From Lysobacteraceae bacterium (GTDB taxonomy: Bacteria; Pseudomonadota; Gammaproteobacteria; Steroidobacterales; Steroidobacteraceae): a stretch of 15,118 nucleotides of DNA. The notes beneath the pieces are model-generated. The model was not told where the DNA came from and did no database searches. It saw only the letters and a list, made by a program, of their open reading frames with translations. Below, one piece after another: positions 7,759-14,325 of the stretch (the stretch's first letter is position 1; each line of letters opens with the position of its first letter). The DNA is taken from contig JAAYXG010000399.1 of NCBI GenBank assembly GCA_012516015.1, positions 1 to 15,118 on the forward strand, in the 5' to 3' direction. Both the position numbers and the translations under genes were made by a program.

Positions 7759-8253
7759 TCATGAGCCCTTGCCGTCCAGATGATCGAGAAGACGCGCTCG
7801 TTCCATGAGCCTGCCGATGAGGCGGTCCAGCGCGCGACGATCGCTCGCGCTCAAGGCATTCAGCAGCTTTCGCTCGTAGCCGAGCGCGAGCGGAGCGATG
7901 CGTGTGTATACAGCTCGACCGGCCGCGGAGAGGCGCAGCATCGAGCGTCTGCGGTCCCCTTTGTCGTACGTGCGCACGAGACGGCGCGCGGCGAGCAGGC
8001 TCTGCACGGCCCGGCTGACGGCGACCTTGTCCATCGCGGTCCGCTCCGCGACTTCGATTGCCGACAGATTCGGGTAGCGAGCAAGCACGGCAATGACGCG
8101 CCACTCGGGAATCGACAGGCCGAACTCGCGCTCGTACGTGTGCGCGATGCTCATGCTGACGATGTTCGAGAGCACCGACAGTCGATACGGAACGAAACTA
8201 TCCAGATGGAGCTTGTCTCGGGAGCTTGTGGAGGCGCGGGCCGATTGAGGCAT
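7759..8253 (-). CDS. MarR-family transcriptional regulator
   Basis: This is a 164-residue winged-helix DNA-binding protein that should act as a dimer. The fold runs from LHLDSFVPYRLSVLSN (15-30), through the helix-turn-helix AIEVAERTAMDKVAVSRAVQSL (65-86), to the wing DKGDRRRSMLRLSAAG (97-112). A C-terminal dimer helix ends at the stop. The frame extends to an ATG at 8304, but a likely promoter and operator lie over those codons, so I prefer the ATG at 8253. Neither start has a clear Shine-Dalgarno sequence. The gene is divergent from hppD and directly upstream of the PDH unit, so either may be its target. I cannot tell the ligand; homogentisate or another aromatic would be a guess from context. 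Confidence 0.88.
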   Translation of the reverse strand: MPQSARASTSSRDKLHLDSFVPYRLSVLSNIVSMSIAHTYEREFGLSIPEWRVIAVLARYPNLSAIEVAERTAMDKVAVSRAVQSLLAARRLVRTYDKGDRRRSMLRLSAAGRAVYTRIAPLALGYERKLLNALSASDRRALDRLIGRLMERARLLDHLDGKGS

Positions 8254-8287
8254 ACCGGGTCTTTGCTTGACGGAACCTGTTGCGATA

Positions 8288-8301
8288 GTTTCAATTGTAA
8301 C
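8288..8301. promoter_or_regulatory. Candidate MarR operator, palindrome centred on CAATTG
   Basis: GTTTCAATTGTAAC is an inverted repeat of the form GTT-N-CAATTG-N-AAC, extendable to about AT-N-GTT-N-CAATTG-N-AAC-N-AT (8284-8305). This size and symmetry fit MarR operators. It covers the likely -10 of marR, so binding would block that promoter and could also affect the divergent hppD unit. A second, overlapping inverted repeat is TTCAAT-N7-ATTGAA (8290-8308). Confidence 0.5.
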
Positions 8302-8322
8302 CATTGAAGCGAGCGGTGTTCA
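8294..8322 (-). promoter_or_regulatory. Likely marR promoter
   Basis: On the minus strand TGAACA (complement of 8317-8322, 4 of 6 to the -35 consensus) is followed after 17 bases by TACAAT (complement of 8294-8299, 5 of 6 to the -10 consensus). The predicted transcript start near 8287 supports translation from the ATG at 8253. I found no convincing promoter for hppD in 8305-8415. Confidence 0.45.
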
Positions 8323-8415
8323 CCCCCGAAGTCGGATTGCGGCGTAGCGTATGCAATGTGGCGGCGCAACGCGAGCGATAGTCGGACACCGCTGGACATT
8401 TTTCGGAGCGGGTAC

Positions 8416-9507
8416 ATGAGCGCGAACAGTCGATCAACCGGCCGTCCGAGTCCGCAGGTGGCGACGCACGACAATCCTGCCGGCACAGATGGCTTCGAGT
8501 TCGTGGAGTACACAGCGCCCGATCCCGAGCTGCTTCGCACCCTGTTCGAACGGCTCGGGTTCCCGGTGACCGCGCGCCATCGTAGTAAGAATGTGACGTT
8601 GCATCGTCAAGGCGATATCAATTTCATCATCAATGCGGAACCCGGCGGTTTCGGTCAGCGCTTTGCGGAAGCGCACGGTCCTTCGGCCTGCGCGATGGCG
8701 TTTCGCGTGAAGGACGCCGCTTACGCTTACCGTCGCTGCCTCGAGCTCGGCGCGAAGCCGGTCGAGACGTCGGTCGGGCCGATGGAGCTGAATATCCCCG
8801 CGATCGAAGGGATCGGCGGCAGTCTCATCTATTTGGTCGATCGCTATGGCGAGCACACGATCTACGACGTCGATTTCGTGCCGGTGCAGGGCTCTGTCAC
8901 GAAGCGCAGCGCCGGGCTCACCTATATCGATCATCTCACGCACAACGTCGCGCGCGGAAATATGAACAAGTGGGCGGGCTTCTACGAGAAGCTCTTCAAT
9001 TTTCGCGAGATCCGCTACTTCGATATCGAAGGGCAGAAGACCGGTCTTCTCAGCCGTGCGATGACGAGCCCGTGCGGGCGTATTCGCATTCCGATCAACG
9101 AGTCGCAGGACGACAAGTCGCAGATCGAGGAATACTTGCGCGAGTATCAAGGCGAAGGCATTCAGCACATCGCGCTCGGCACCGACGATATCTTTGCCAC
9201 GGTCGATGTGCTGCGAAGCCAGGGCGTTCAGTTCCAAGATACGCCTGATGCGTACTACGAAGGGATCGATGCGCGCGTGCCCGGCCACAGCGAGAAGATC
9301 GAAGAGCTGCGCAAGCGCCGCATTCTGATCGACGGCAATCCGGAGAAGGGCGAGGGGCTGCTGTTGCAGATTTTCACGCAGAACGTGATCGGACCGATCT
9401 TCTTCGAAATTATTCAGCGCAAAGGCAACGAGGGCTTCGGCGAAGGCAACTTCAAGGCGCTTTTCGAATCCATCGAATTGGATCAGATTCGGCGAGGGGT
9501 CCTCTGA
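8416..9507 (+). CDS. hppD: 4-hydroxyphenylpyruvate dioxygenase
   Basis: This Fe(II) enzyme converts 4-hydroxyphenylpyruvate to homogentisate, the entry into ring cleavage of tyrosine. The protein has 363 residues, normal for the family, with two vicinal-oxygen-chelate domains. The N-terminal domain is about 25-155 and the catalytic C-terminal domain about 165-355. The metal ligands are visible as H173 (YIDHLTHNV), H251 (GIQHIALGTDDI) and E331 (GPIFFEIIQRKGNEGFGEGNF). I chose the ATG at 8416 because GGAG (8406-8409) lies 6 bases upstream; an upstream in-frame ATG at 8356 adds 20 unrelated residues. It is first of the hppD-hmgA-fahA set and divergent from marR. Confidence 0.96.
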   Translation: MSANSRSTGRPSPQVATHDNPAGTDGFEFVEYTAPDPELLRTLFERLGFPVTARHRSKNVTLHRQGDINFIINAEPGGFGQRFAEAHGPSACAMAFRVKDAAYAYRRCLELGAKPVETSVGPMELNIPAIEGIGGSLIYLVDRYGEHTIYDVDFVPVQGSVTKRSAGLTYIDHLTHNVARGNMNKWAGFYEKLFNFREIRYFDIEGQKTGLLSRAMTSPCGRIRIPINESQDDKSQIEEYLREYQGEGIQHIALGTDDIFATVDVLRSQGVQFQDTPDAYYEGIDARVPGHSEKIEELRKRRILIDGNPEKGEGLLLQIFTQNVIGPIFFEIIQRKGNEGFGEGNFKALFESIELDQIRRGVL

Positions 9508-9709
9508 TGGTGAACGGCGGACGGCGGACAGCGGACGGGCGAAGAATGGCGGACGGCGGACAGCGGACGGCGGACAGTGAAAGCCAAAGATGGGACCACG
9601 TAGACGTGGTATCAGCGTCAACTCTCTTACGGATCTGCCACCGTCCCCCGTCCGCTGTCCGCCATTCACCATCTGCGCACCGTCCGCTGTCCGCTGTCCG
9701 CCATTCACT
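9508..9709. repeat. Inverted heptad-repeat arrays at the hppD-hmgA junction
   Basis: This is the longest example. The left array starts at the base after the hppD stop and runs 9508-9577 (TGGTGAA, CGGCGGA, CGGCGGA, CAGCGGA, CGGGCGA, AGAATGG, then CGGACGG/CGGACAG units). The right array (9641-9709) is built of CCGTCCC, CCGTCCG, CTGTCCG, CCATTCA and TCCGCTG units and ends 3 bases before the hmgA ATG. In the right arm GTCCGCTGTCCGCCATTCAC occurs twice (9650-9669, 9689-9708), so higher-order duplication has occurred. The unique centre (9578-9640) holds a perfect 6-bp hairpin ACCACG-TAGA-CGTGGT (9595-9610). Confidence 0.85.
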
Positions 9710-9712
9710 ACT

Positions 9713-10843
9713 ATGAAGCGCCGCATTTCCCTCCCTCGTATCGAAGGCACCGCCTCGCGGCAGGCGCATGCGGACCTGCCGGAGGGAACGTACGAGCGGG
9801 AGATCAGCAAAGAAGGCTTCTTCGGGCCCGCGGCCTTCTTTCACCACAAGCATCCACCGACAGGCTGGGTGTCCTTCGAAGGACCGCTGCGGCCGCATGC
9901 GTTCGATCTCAATCGGATCGCGAAGAATCATGCCTCGCCGTGGGACGCAGCGGAGTTGCTGCACAACGCGCACGTGCGCGTGCGGTTCTGGAATGCGACG
10001 GCGCCGATGGATCACCTCGTGCGCAACGCGGACGGCGATGAGCTGCTGTTCGTTCACGAGGGGCACGGCGAGCTCTATTGCGACTATGGCCACCTGAGTC
10101 TCGTCGCCGGCGACTATGTCGTCATTCCGCGCGGCACGATGTGGCGCATCGGTGTGAAGCAGCCACTCTCGGCGCTGCTGATCGAGGCTGTGAACGGCTC
10201 TTACTCGTTGCCGGACAAGGGGTTGCTCGGCGCGCACGCGATCTTCGATCCGGCGATGCTCGATGTGCCGCAGCTCGACGCCGCGTTTCTCGCCCAGCAA
10301 TCGGACGATCGCCGCTGGCAAGTGCGAGTGAAACGAAAGAACGCGATCTCGGTCGTGACCTATCCGTTCAATCCGCTCGACGCGATCGGTTGGCACGGCG
10401 ATCTGTCGGTCGTGCGCATCAACGTGAAGGACATCCGGCCCGTGATGAGCCATCGCTATCACTTGCCGCCTTCCGCGCACACGACCTTCGTCGGGGAGCG
10501 CTTCGTCGTTTGCACGTTCGTGCCGCGGCCCTTCGAAACCGACCCCGGCGCCATCAAGGTGCCGTTCTTTCACAACAACGACGACTACGACGAGGTGATC
10601 TTCTATCACGCCGGCGATTTCTTCTCTCGCGACAACATCGCGCCCGGCATGATGACGTTGCATCCGTGCGGCTTCACGCACGGGCCGCACCCCAAAGCGC
10701 TCAAGAACATGCTCGTGCAGTCGAAGCCTGCGACGAACGAGTATGCGGTAATGATCGATGCGCGCGACGGCTTGGAGGTCGGCGAAGCGGCGAAGGCCGT
10801 GGAGTGGGAGGGCTATGTCGATAGCTGGAAGGAGCGCAAGTGA
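9713..10843 (+). CDS. hmgA: Homogentisate 1,2-dioxygenase, short form
   Basis: This non-haem iron enzyme cleaves the ring of homogentisate to 4-maleylacetoacetate. The cupin-fold protein has 376 residues, shorter than the roughly 430-445 of the classical enzyme. The iron ligands can be placed by comparison with the human enzyme: H287 (KVPFFHNN), E294 (DYDEVIFYH) and H323 (FTHGPHP). The open frame extends upstream to 9590, but that part is translated heptad repeat, so I use the ATG at 9713. The repeat array ends 3 bases before this ATG and no Shine-Dalgarno sequence is present. The gene sits between hppD and fahA, as expected for the pathway. Confidence 0.93.
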   Translation: MKRRISLPRIEGTASRQAHADLPEGTYEREISKEGFFGPAAFFHHKHPPTGWVSFEGPLRPHAFDLNRIAKNHASPWDAAELLHNAHVRVRFWNATAPMDHLVRNADGDELLFVHEGHGELYCDYGHLSLVAGDYVVIPRGTMWRIGVKQPLSALLIEAVNGSYSLPDKGLLGAHAIFDPAMLDVPQLDAAFLAQQSDDRRWQVRVKRKNAISVVTYPFNPLDAIGWHGDLSVVRINVKDIRPVMSHRYHLPPSAHTTFVGERFVVCTFVPRPFETDPGAIKVPFFHNNDDYDEVIFYHAGDFFSRDNIAPGMMTLHPCGFTHGPHPKALKNMLVQSKPATNEYAVMIDARDGLEVGEAAKAVEWEGYVDSWKERK

Positions 10844-10875
10844 CGGGTGAGCGGGCGGGTGGTCGGAACCGTCAC
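10840..10875. repeat. Short inverted repeat at the hmgA-fahA junction
   Basis: GTGACGG (10840-10846, overlapping the hmgA stop codon) and CCGTCAC (10869-10875) are perfect inverted repeats around a G-rich stretch. The position, a G-rich arm at the stop codon, resembles the five larger junction arrays. The period-7 pattern is poor, so this may be a decayed or minimal version. The spacer is only 70 bases. Confidence 0.45.
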
Positions 10876-10913
10876 TTCTCAACTCTTGCTCGTCGCTCGA
10901 TCACGATTTCCAC

Positions 10914-11903
10914 ATGAAACTCGCTACCCTCAGGACCGCTTCGCGCGATGGCAGACTGATCGTCGTCAGCCGAGATCTGTCGAGCGCGATTGCCGTGCCG
11001 CAGATCGCGGGCACGTTGCAAGAGGCGCTCGATGACTGGCCGCGCACCTCGGAGGCGCTCGCGCGCGTCTCGGATGCGCTGAACGCCGGACGCTCGGTGA
11101 GCGGCGAGGAAATCTTTCGCTTCGATCCGAGCGAAGCCGCCGCCCCTTTGCCGCGCGCGTATCACTGGGTGGACGGCTCCGCGTATGTCAATCATGTGGA
11201 GCTCGTGCGCAAAGCGCGCGGGGCCGAGATGCCGAGCAGCTTCTGGACGGATCCGCTCGTCTATCAAGGGGGATCCGACGATTTCCTCGGCCCGTGCGCC
11301 GATGTGCCCGTGCCGAGCGAGGCGTTCGGCATCGATCTCGAAGGCGAGGTCGCGGTCATCACCGATGACGTTTCGATGGGCACGAAAGCGGCGGACGCGC
11401 TGGAGCACATCAAGCTCGTGATGCTCGCGAACGATTGGTCGCTGCGCAATCTGATTCCGGGCGAGCTCGCGAAAGGCTTCGGTTTCTATCAGTCGAAGCC
11501 GGCGACCGCATTCTCGCCGGTGGCGGTGACACCGGACGAGCTGGGAGAAGCGTGGCAGGACGGCGTCGTGCGATTGCCGCTCATCGTTCACATCAACGAT
11601 CAGCCATTCGGGAGGCCGAATGCGGGCGTCGACATGACGTTCAGTTTCCCGCGTTTGCTGGAGCACATTACGAAGACGCGCAACGCGCGCGCGGGAACGA
11701 TCGTCGGCTCAGGGACGGTGTCGAACTACGATCGTTCGCTCGGCTCCGCGTGCATCGCCGAGCGGCGCGTGCTCGAGCAGCTCGAGCACGGAAAACCGAC
11801 GACGCCGTTCCTCAAGTTCGGCGACCGCGTACGCATCGAGATGGTGGATGCGAACGGACGCAGCATCTTCGGCGCCATCGACCAGCGCGTCGTCCAGGCG
11901 TAA
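10914..11903 (+). CDS. fahA: Fumarylacetoacetate hydrolase (fumarylacetoacetase)
   Basis: This enzyme hydrolyses 4-fumarylacetoacetate to fumarate and acetoacetate, the last step of tyrosine catabolism. The protein has 329 residues, typical of the bacterial form. The metal-binding acidic residues are visible as E143 and E145 (GIDLEGEVAVI) and D174 (LANDWSLRNL). YQSKPATAFSPV (192-203) and the C-terminal RAGTIVGSGTVSN (259-271) complete the FAH fold. It lies 70 bases after hmgA on the same strand. Maleylacetoacetate isomerase, which should supply its substrate, is not adjacent. The upstream region lacks a clear Shine-Dalgarno sequence. Confidence 0.95.
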   Translation: MKLATLRTASRDGRLIVVSRDLSSAIAVPQIAGTLQEALDDWPRTSEALARVSDALNAGRSVSGEEIFRFDPSEAAAPLPRAYHWVDGSAYVNHVELVRKARGAEMPSSFWTDPLVYQGGSDDFLGPCADVPVPSEAFGIDLEGEVAVITDDVSMGTKAADALEHIKLVMLANDWSLRNLIPGELAKGFGFYQSKPATAFSPVAVTPDELGEAWQDGVVRLPLIVHINDQPFGRPNAGVDMTFSFPRLLEHITKTRNARAGTIVGSGTVSNYDRSLGSACIAERRVLEQLEHGKPTTPFLKFGDRVRIEMVDANGRSIFGAIDQRVVQA

Positions 11904-11910
11904 GAGATTG

Positions 11911-11947
11911 GCGAGCTTGGCGTGCTCGCGAGAGTTCTTCTTCTTCT
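11911..11947. terminator. Weak hairpin plus T-rich tail between convergent fahA and mtgA
   Basis: GCGAGC (11911-11916) and GCTCGC (11924-11929) form a 6-bp stem. On the plus strand it is followed by GAGAG and a TTC-repeat tail (TTCTTCTTCTTCTTC, 11935-11949). The position between convergent genes fits termination of the hppD-hmgA-fahA unit. The tail is not a pure T-run, so the call is tentative. Confidence 0.3.
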
Positions 11948-12649
11948 TCACTCAAGCCGCTGCAGCAGGCTCGGCCCGCCGAGGGCGCGCATTTGATCCT
12001 GGATCCACGCTTGGCGCGAGCGCACGTAGGGCGACGGCGCGTCGGCGCGCATGCGTTTCGGGCTCGGGAGCACGGCGGCGAGGAGGGCGGCTTCGGGCGC
12101 GGTCAGCCGCGCGGGCGGCTTGTGGAAGAACGCCTCGCTGGCGGCGCCCACACCGTAAATGCCGCGGCCGAACTCGGCAATGTTCAGATACACCTCGAGA
12201 ATGCGGGGCTTCGGCCAGAGCACCTCGATGAGCGCCGTGAAATACGCTTCCAGCCCTTTGCGAAGCCAGCTTTGACCTGGCCATAGGAAGAGGTTCTTCG
12301 CGACTTGCTGCGAGATCGTGCTTGCGCCGCGAACGCGGCGGCCTCGCTCGATGTCCGCGAGCGCGTCATTGATCGCGTCGAGATCGAAGCCCCAGTGATC
12401 CGGGAAGCGCTGATCCTCCGCTGCGATGACGGCGACCTTCGCGTACGGCGAGATCTCGCGCGCGTCGACCCAACGATGTTGAATCCGAGCATTCGTCGTT
12501 GCGCGCTCTCGCAACATGAACGCGCTCGTCGGCGGATCGATCCAGCGCAGTGCGAGCACGAGCGCCGCGCTGAGGGCGACCCACGCGAAGATCGCCCAAA
12601 GCACAAAGCGCACACAGCGGACGAGCAAACCTCGACGAGCTCGCGCCAT
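11948..12649 (-). CDS. mtgA: Monofunctional biosynthetic peptidoglycan transglycosylase
   Basis: This GT51 enzyme polymerises lipid II into glycan strands on the outer face of the inner membrane. The protein has 233 residues, with one N-terminal membrane anchor (about 9-34) and a basic cytoplasmic start (MARARRG). The GT51 motifs are in order: [14 protein letters not shown] with catalytic E78, [16 protein letters not shown] (108-123), [13 protein letters not shown] (130-142) and [18 protein letters not shown] (149-166). No penicillin-binding transpeptidase domain follows, which fits MtgA. It starts 14 bases after ppiB and is probably co-transcribed with it; it converges on fahA. Confidence 0.95.
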   Translation of the reverse strand: MARARRGLLVRCVRFVLWAIFAWVALSAALVLALRWIDPPTSAFMLRERATTNARIQHRWVDAREISPYAKVAVIAAEDQRFPDHWGFDLDAINDALADIERGRRVRGASTISQQVAKNLFLWPGQSWLRKGLEAYFTALIEVLWPKPRILEVYLNIAEFGRGIYGVGAASEAFFHKPPARLTAPEAALLAAVLPSPKRMRADAPSPYVRSRQAWIQDQMRALGGPSLLQRLE

Positions 12650-12663
12650 GCTCGCGAGTGCGA

Positions 12664-13161
12664 TTACTCGTCGTTCTTCTCGAGACGCGTCACCGATTCG
12701 ATGAGAACGGTTTCGATCGGCACGTCCTGATGGCCCGCCTTGTTGCCGGTCTTCACGCTCGCGATCGCGTCGACGACATCCATGCCGGAGTCGACTCGGC
12801 CGAAAACGGCGTAGCCGTAGTTGCCGGGTTTGTGGTCGAGGAAGTCGTTGTCCACGACGTTGATGAAGAACTGCGAGGTCGCGCTGTTGATGTCGTTCGT
12901 CCGCGCCATCGACAGCGTGCCGCGCTTGTTCTTGAGCCCGTTCGTTGCTTCGTTCTGGATCGGATCGTGCCCGCGCTTGTTCTTCATGTCCGGCGTGAGC
13001 CCGCCGCCCTGAATCATGAATCCGGGAATCACCCGGTGGAAGATCGTGCCGTCGAAGAAACCTTCATCCGCGTAGCGCAGAAAATTCTCGACCGTGATCG
13101 GTGCCTGCTTCTCGAACAGTTGCACGGTGAACGTGCCTTTGGAGGTTTTGAATTGCAGCAT
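12664..13161 (-). CDS. ppiB: Cyclophilin-type peptidyl-prolyl cis-trans isomerase B
   Basis: This isomerase catalyses cis-trans rotation of Xaa-Pro bonds; with no signal peptide it should act in the cytoplasm. The 165 residues match the PpiB length. Active-site elements are [13 protein letters not shown] (41-53, catalytic R43 and Q51), [20 protein letters not shown] (83-102) and [17 protein letters not shown] (117-133). The Trp of eukaryotic cyclophilins is replaced by FLDH, as is usual in bacterial PpiB. The ATG at 13161 has AGAG just upstream. prmC lies upstream across a 132-base heptad-repeat spacer, and mtgA follows 14 bases later. Confidence 0.96.
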   Translation of the reverse strand: MLQFKTSKGTFTVQLFEKQAPITVENFLRYADEGFFDGTIFHRVIPGFMIQGGGLTPDMKNKRGHDPIQNEATNGLKNKRGTLSMARTNDINSATSQFFINVVDNDFLDHKPGNYGYAVFGRVDSGMDVVDAIASVKTGNKAGHQDVPIETVLIESVTRLEKNDE

Positions 13162-13173
13162 GGTTCTCTGAAT

Positions 13174-13306
13174 GCGGTTAGAGGTTGGCCGTTAGCGGTT
13201 AGTAAGGAAACGAAAACGCGGGATTCCTGAAGGCTCGTAACGATCAATCGGCACGTGCGGCGATGCGGCTTGCTAACCGTTTACCGCGAACCGCTAACCG
13301 CTTCTC
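13174..13306. repeat. Inverted heptad-repeat arrays at the prmC-ppiB junction
   Basis: The left array (13174-13201) is GCGGTTA, GAGGTTG, GCCGTTA, GCGGTTA. The right array (13272-13306) is GCTAACC, GTTTACC, GCGAACC, GCTAACC, GCTTCTC. The arms are inverted complements of period 7. The prmC stop TAG (complement of 13294-13296) lies inside the heptad GGTTAGC, so the array ends the protein. The other arm ends 12 bases before the ppiB ATG. The centre (13202-13271) contains the palindrome GCACGTGC (13251-13258) and no gene. Confidence 0.82.
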
Positions 13307-14157
13307 AAAGAGCCTTCAGTGACTCGTTCGTGCCCCGCCAAGTCGGCGTGCGAGCGTACGTGAGTAAACCCCCTGCGCACAAGCAGGTTCCGGACCGCGG
13401 CCCCCTGTTTCCACCCGTGCTCCAGCAGCAGGTGACCGCCGGCTGCGAGGTGTTCCGGCGCCAATTTAGCGAGGTGCTCGAGCGCCTCGAGTCCGGTTGG
13501 GCCGGCGATGAGCGCCAGCATCGGCTCGTGTTGTCGCACCGTGGGATCGAGATCGGGGTCGCCCTCCGCGATGTAGGGCGGGTTCGCGACGATGACATCG
13601 AAGCGCTCGCCCGCGAGCGGCGCGAACCAGTCGCCGTGTGAGAATTTCACGTTGCGCACCTGGAGCCGTGCGGCGTTGCGAGCGGCAATCTCGAGCGCAG
13701 CGGCCGACCGATCGACTGCGATCACTTGCGCCATCGGCCGTTCGCTCGCAATCGCGAGCGCAATGGCGCCGCTGCCCGTGCCCAAGTCCGCGACGCGAGC
13801 GGCGCGATCTGGAGGAAGATGCTCGAGTGCGCGCTCGACGAGCAACTCGGTTTCGGGCCGCGGGATGAGCACCACCGGCGTGACTTCGAAGAGCAAAGAC
13901 CAGAACTCTTGCTGCCCCAGAATGTATGCAACCGGCTCGCCTTGCATGCGGCGCTTCAGGAGCTGTTGGAAAGACCAACCGGCCGCGCTCGGCAATTCTT
14001 TCTCCGGAGAGGCGCGGAAACTCGCGCGCGGCAGGCCCGTTACGTATTCGAGCAGCAGCTCGGCATCGAGGCGAGGCGAGCTCGAAACTCGATCGAGCAT
14101 CACCGTTGCCGTATGCAGTGCGTCCGAAATCGTCTGCGAGGGATGAGCGGCAGGCAT
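13294..14157 (-). CDS. prmC: Release-factor glutamine N5-methyltransferase
   Basis: PrmC (HemK) methylates the glutamine of the GGQ motif in release factors RF1 and RF2 using S-adenosylmethionine. The protein has 287 residues, the usual size. The N-terminal helical domain contains GEPVAYILGQQEFW (73-86). The Rossmann-fold SAM site is VADLGTGSGAIAL (122-134), and the substrate motif is NPPYI (192-196). The last residues (SLRSG) and the TAG stop are encoded at or in the edge of the heptad array, so the natural C-terminus may have been shifted slightly. I prefer the ATG at 14157; the frame also opens at a TTG at 14184. No strong Shine-Dalgarno sequence is visible for either. Confidence 0.94.
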   Translation of the reverse strand: MPAAHPSQTISDALHTATVMLDRVSSSPRLDAELLLEYVTGLPRASFRASPEKELPSAAGWSFQQLLKRRMQGEPVAYILGQQEFWSLLFEVTPVVLIPRPETELLVERALEHLPPDRAARVADLGTGSGAIALAIASERPMAQVIAVDRSAAALEIAARNAARLQVRNVKFSHGDWFAPLAGERFDVIVANPPYIAEGDPDLDPTVRQHEPMLALIAGPTGLEALEHLAKLAPEHLAAGGHLLLEHGWKQGAAVRNLLVRRGFTHVRSHADLAGHERVTEGSLRSG

Positions 14158-14219
14158 CGAATGCGAGGGGTCGGTAGAATGCAATCAAGAAGCGGCGAGC
14201 GAATAGGCGAACGTGCTGC

Positions 14220-14248
14220 TGCACGCGCTTATCGCACTCCAATATAGT
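14220..14248 (+). promoter_or_regulatory. Possible promoter for the cystathionine beta-synthase gene
   Basis: In the 168-base divergent region TATAGT (14243-14248, 5 of 6 to the -10 consensus) lies 17 bases after TGCACG (14220-14225), a weak -35. It would give a leader of about 70 bases. The leader contains a short stem TTGCC-GTTC-GGCAA (14294-14307) overlapping an alternative pair GTTGC/GCAAC (14293-14311). I see no recognisable riboswitch. Confidence 0.3.
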
Positions 14249-14325
14249 GAGTCGCAATTGTCGCGCGCGAGCGCGATCGTGGCCAGTAACCAGTTGCCGT
14301 TCGGCAAGCAACGTCGGGGGCTTCA

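Noticed and set aside
8254..8304. Longer marR start at 8304
   Set aside because: Its first codons coincide with a likely -10 box and palindromic operator, there is no ribosome-binding site, and MarR proteins are usually near 150-165 residues. It remains possible.
9508..9709. CRISPR array interpretation of the repeats
   Set aside because: Period is 7 bases with no unique spacers of CRISPR length and no cas genes; arms are inverted relative to each other.
9590..9712. Extended hmgA start at 9590 adding 41 residues
   Set aside because: The extra residues are translated centre and heptad repeat (PPSPVRCPPFTI and similar), not protein homologous to HmgA.
8434..10882. Long minus-strand frames opposite hppD and hmgA (8434-9810 and 9452-10882)
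   Set aside because: They are antisense to two well-recognised enzymes, run through the heptad arrays, and have no family features.
14255..14325. Riboswitch in the leader of cystathionine beta-synthase
   Set aside because: Only short alternative 5-bp stems are visible; no SAM, SAH or cobalamin consensus was recognisable.
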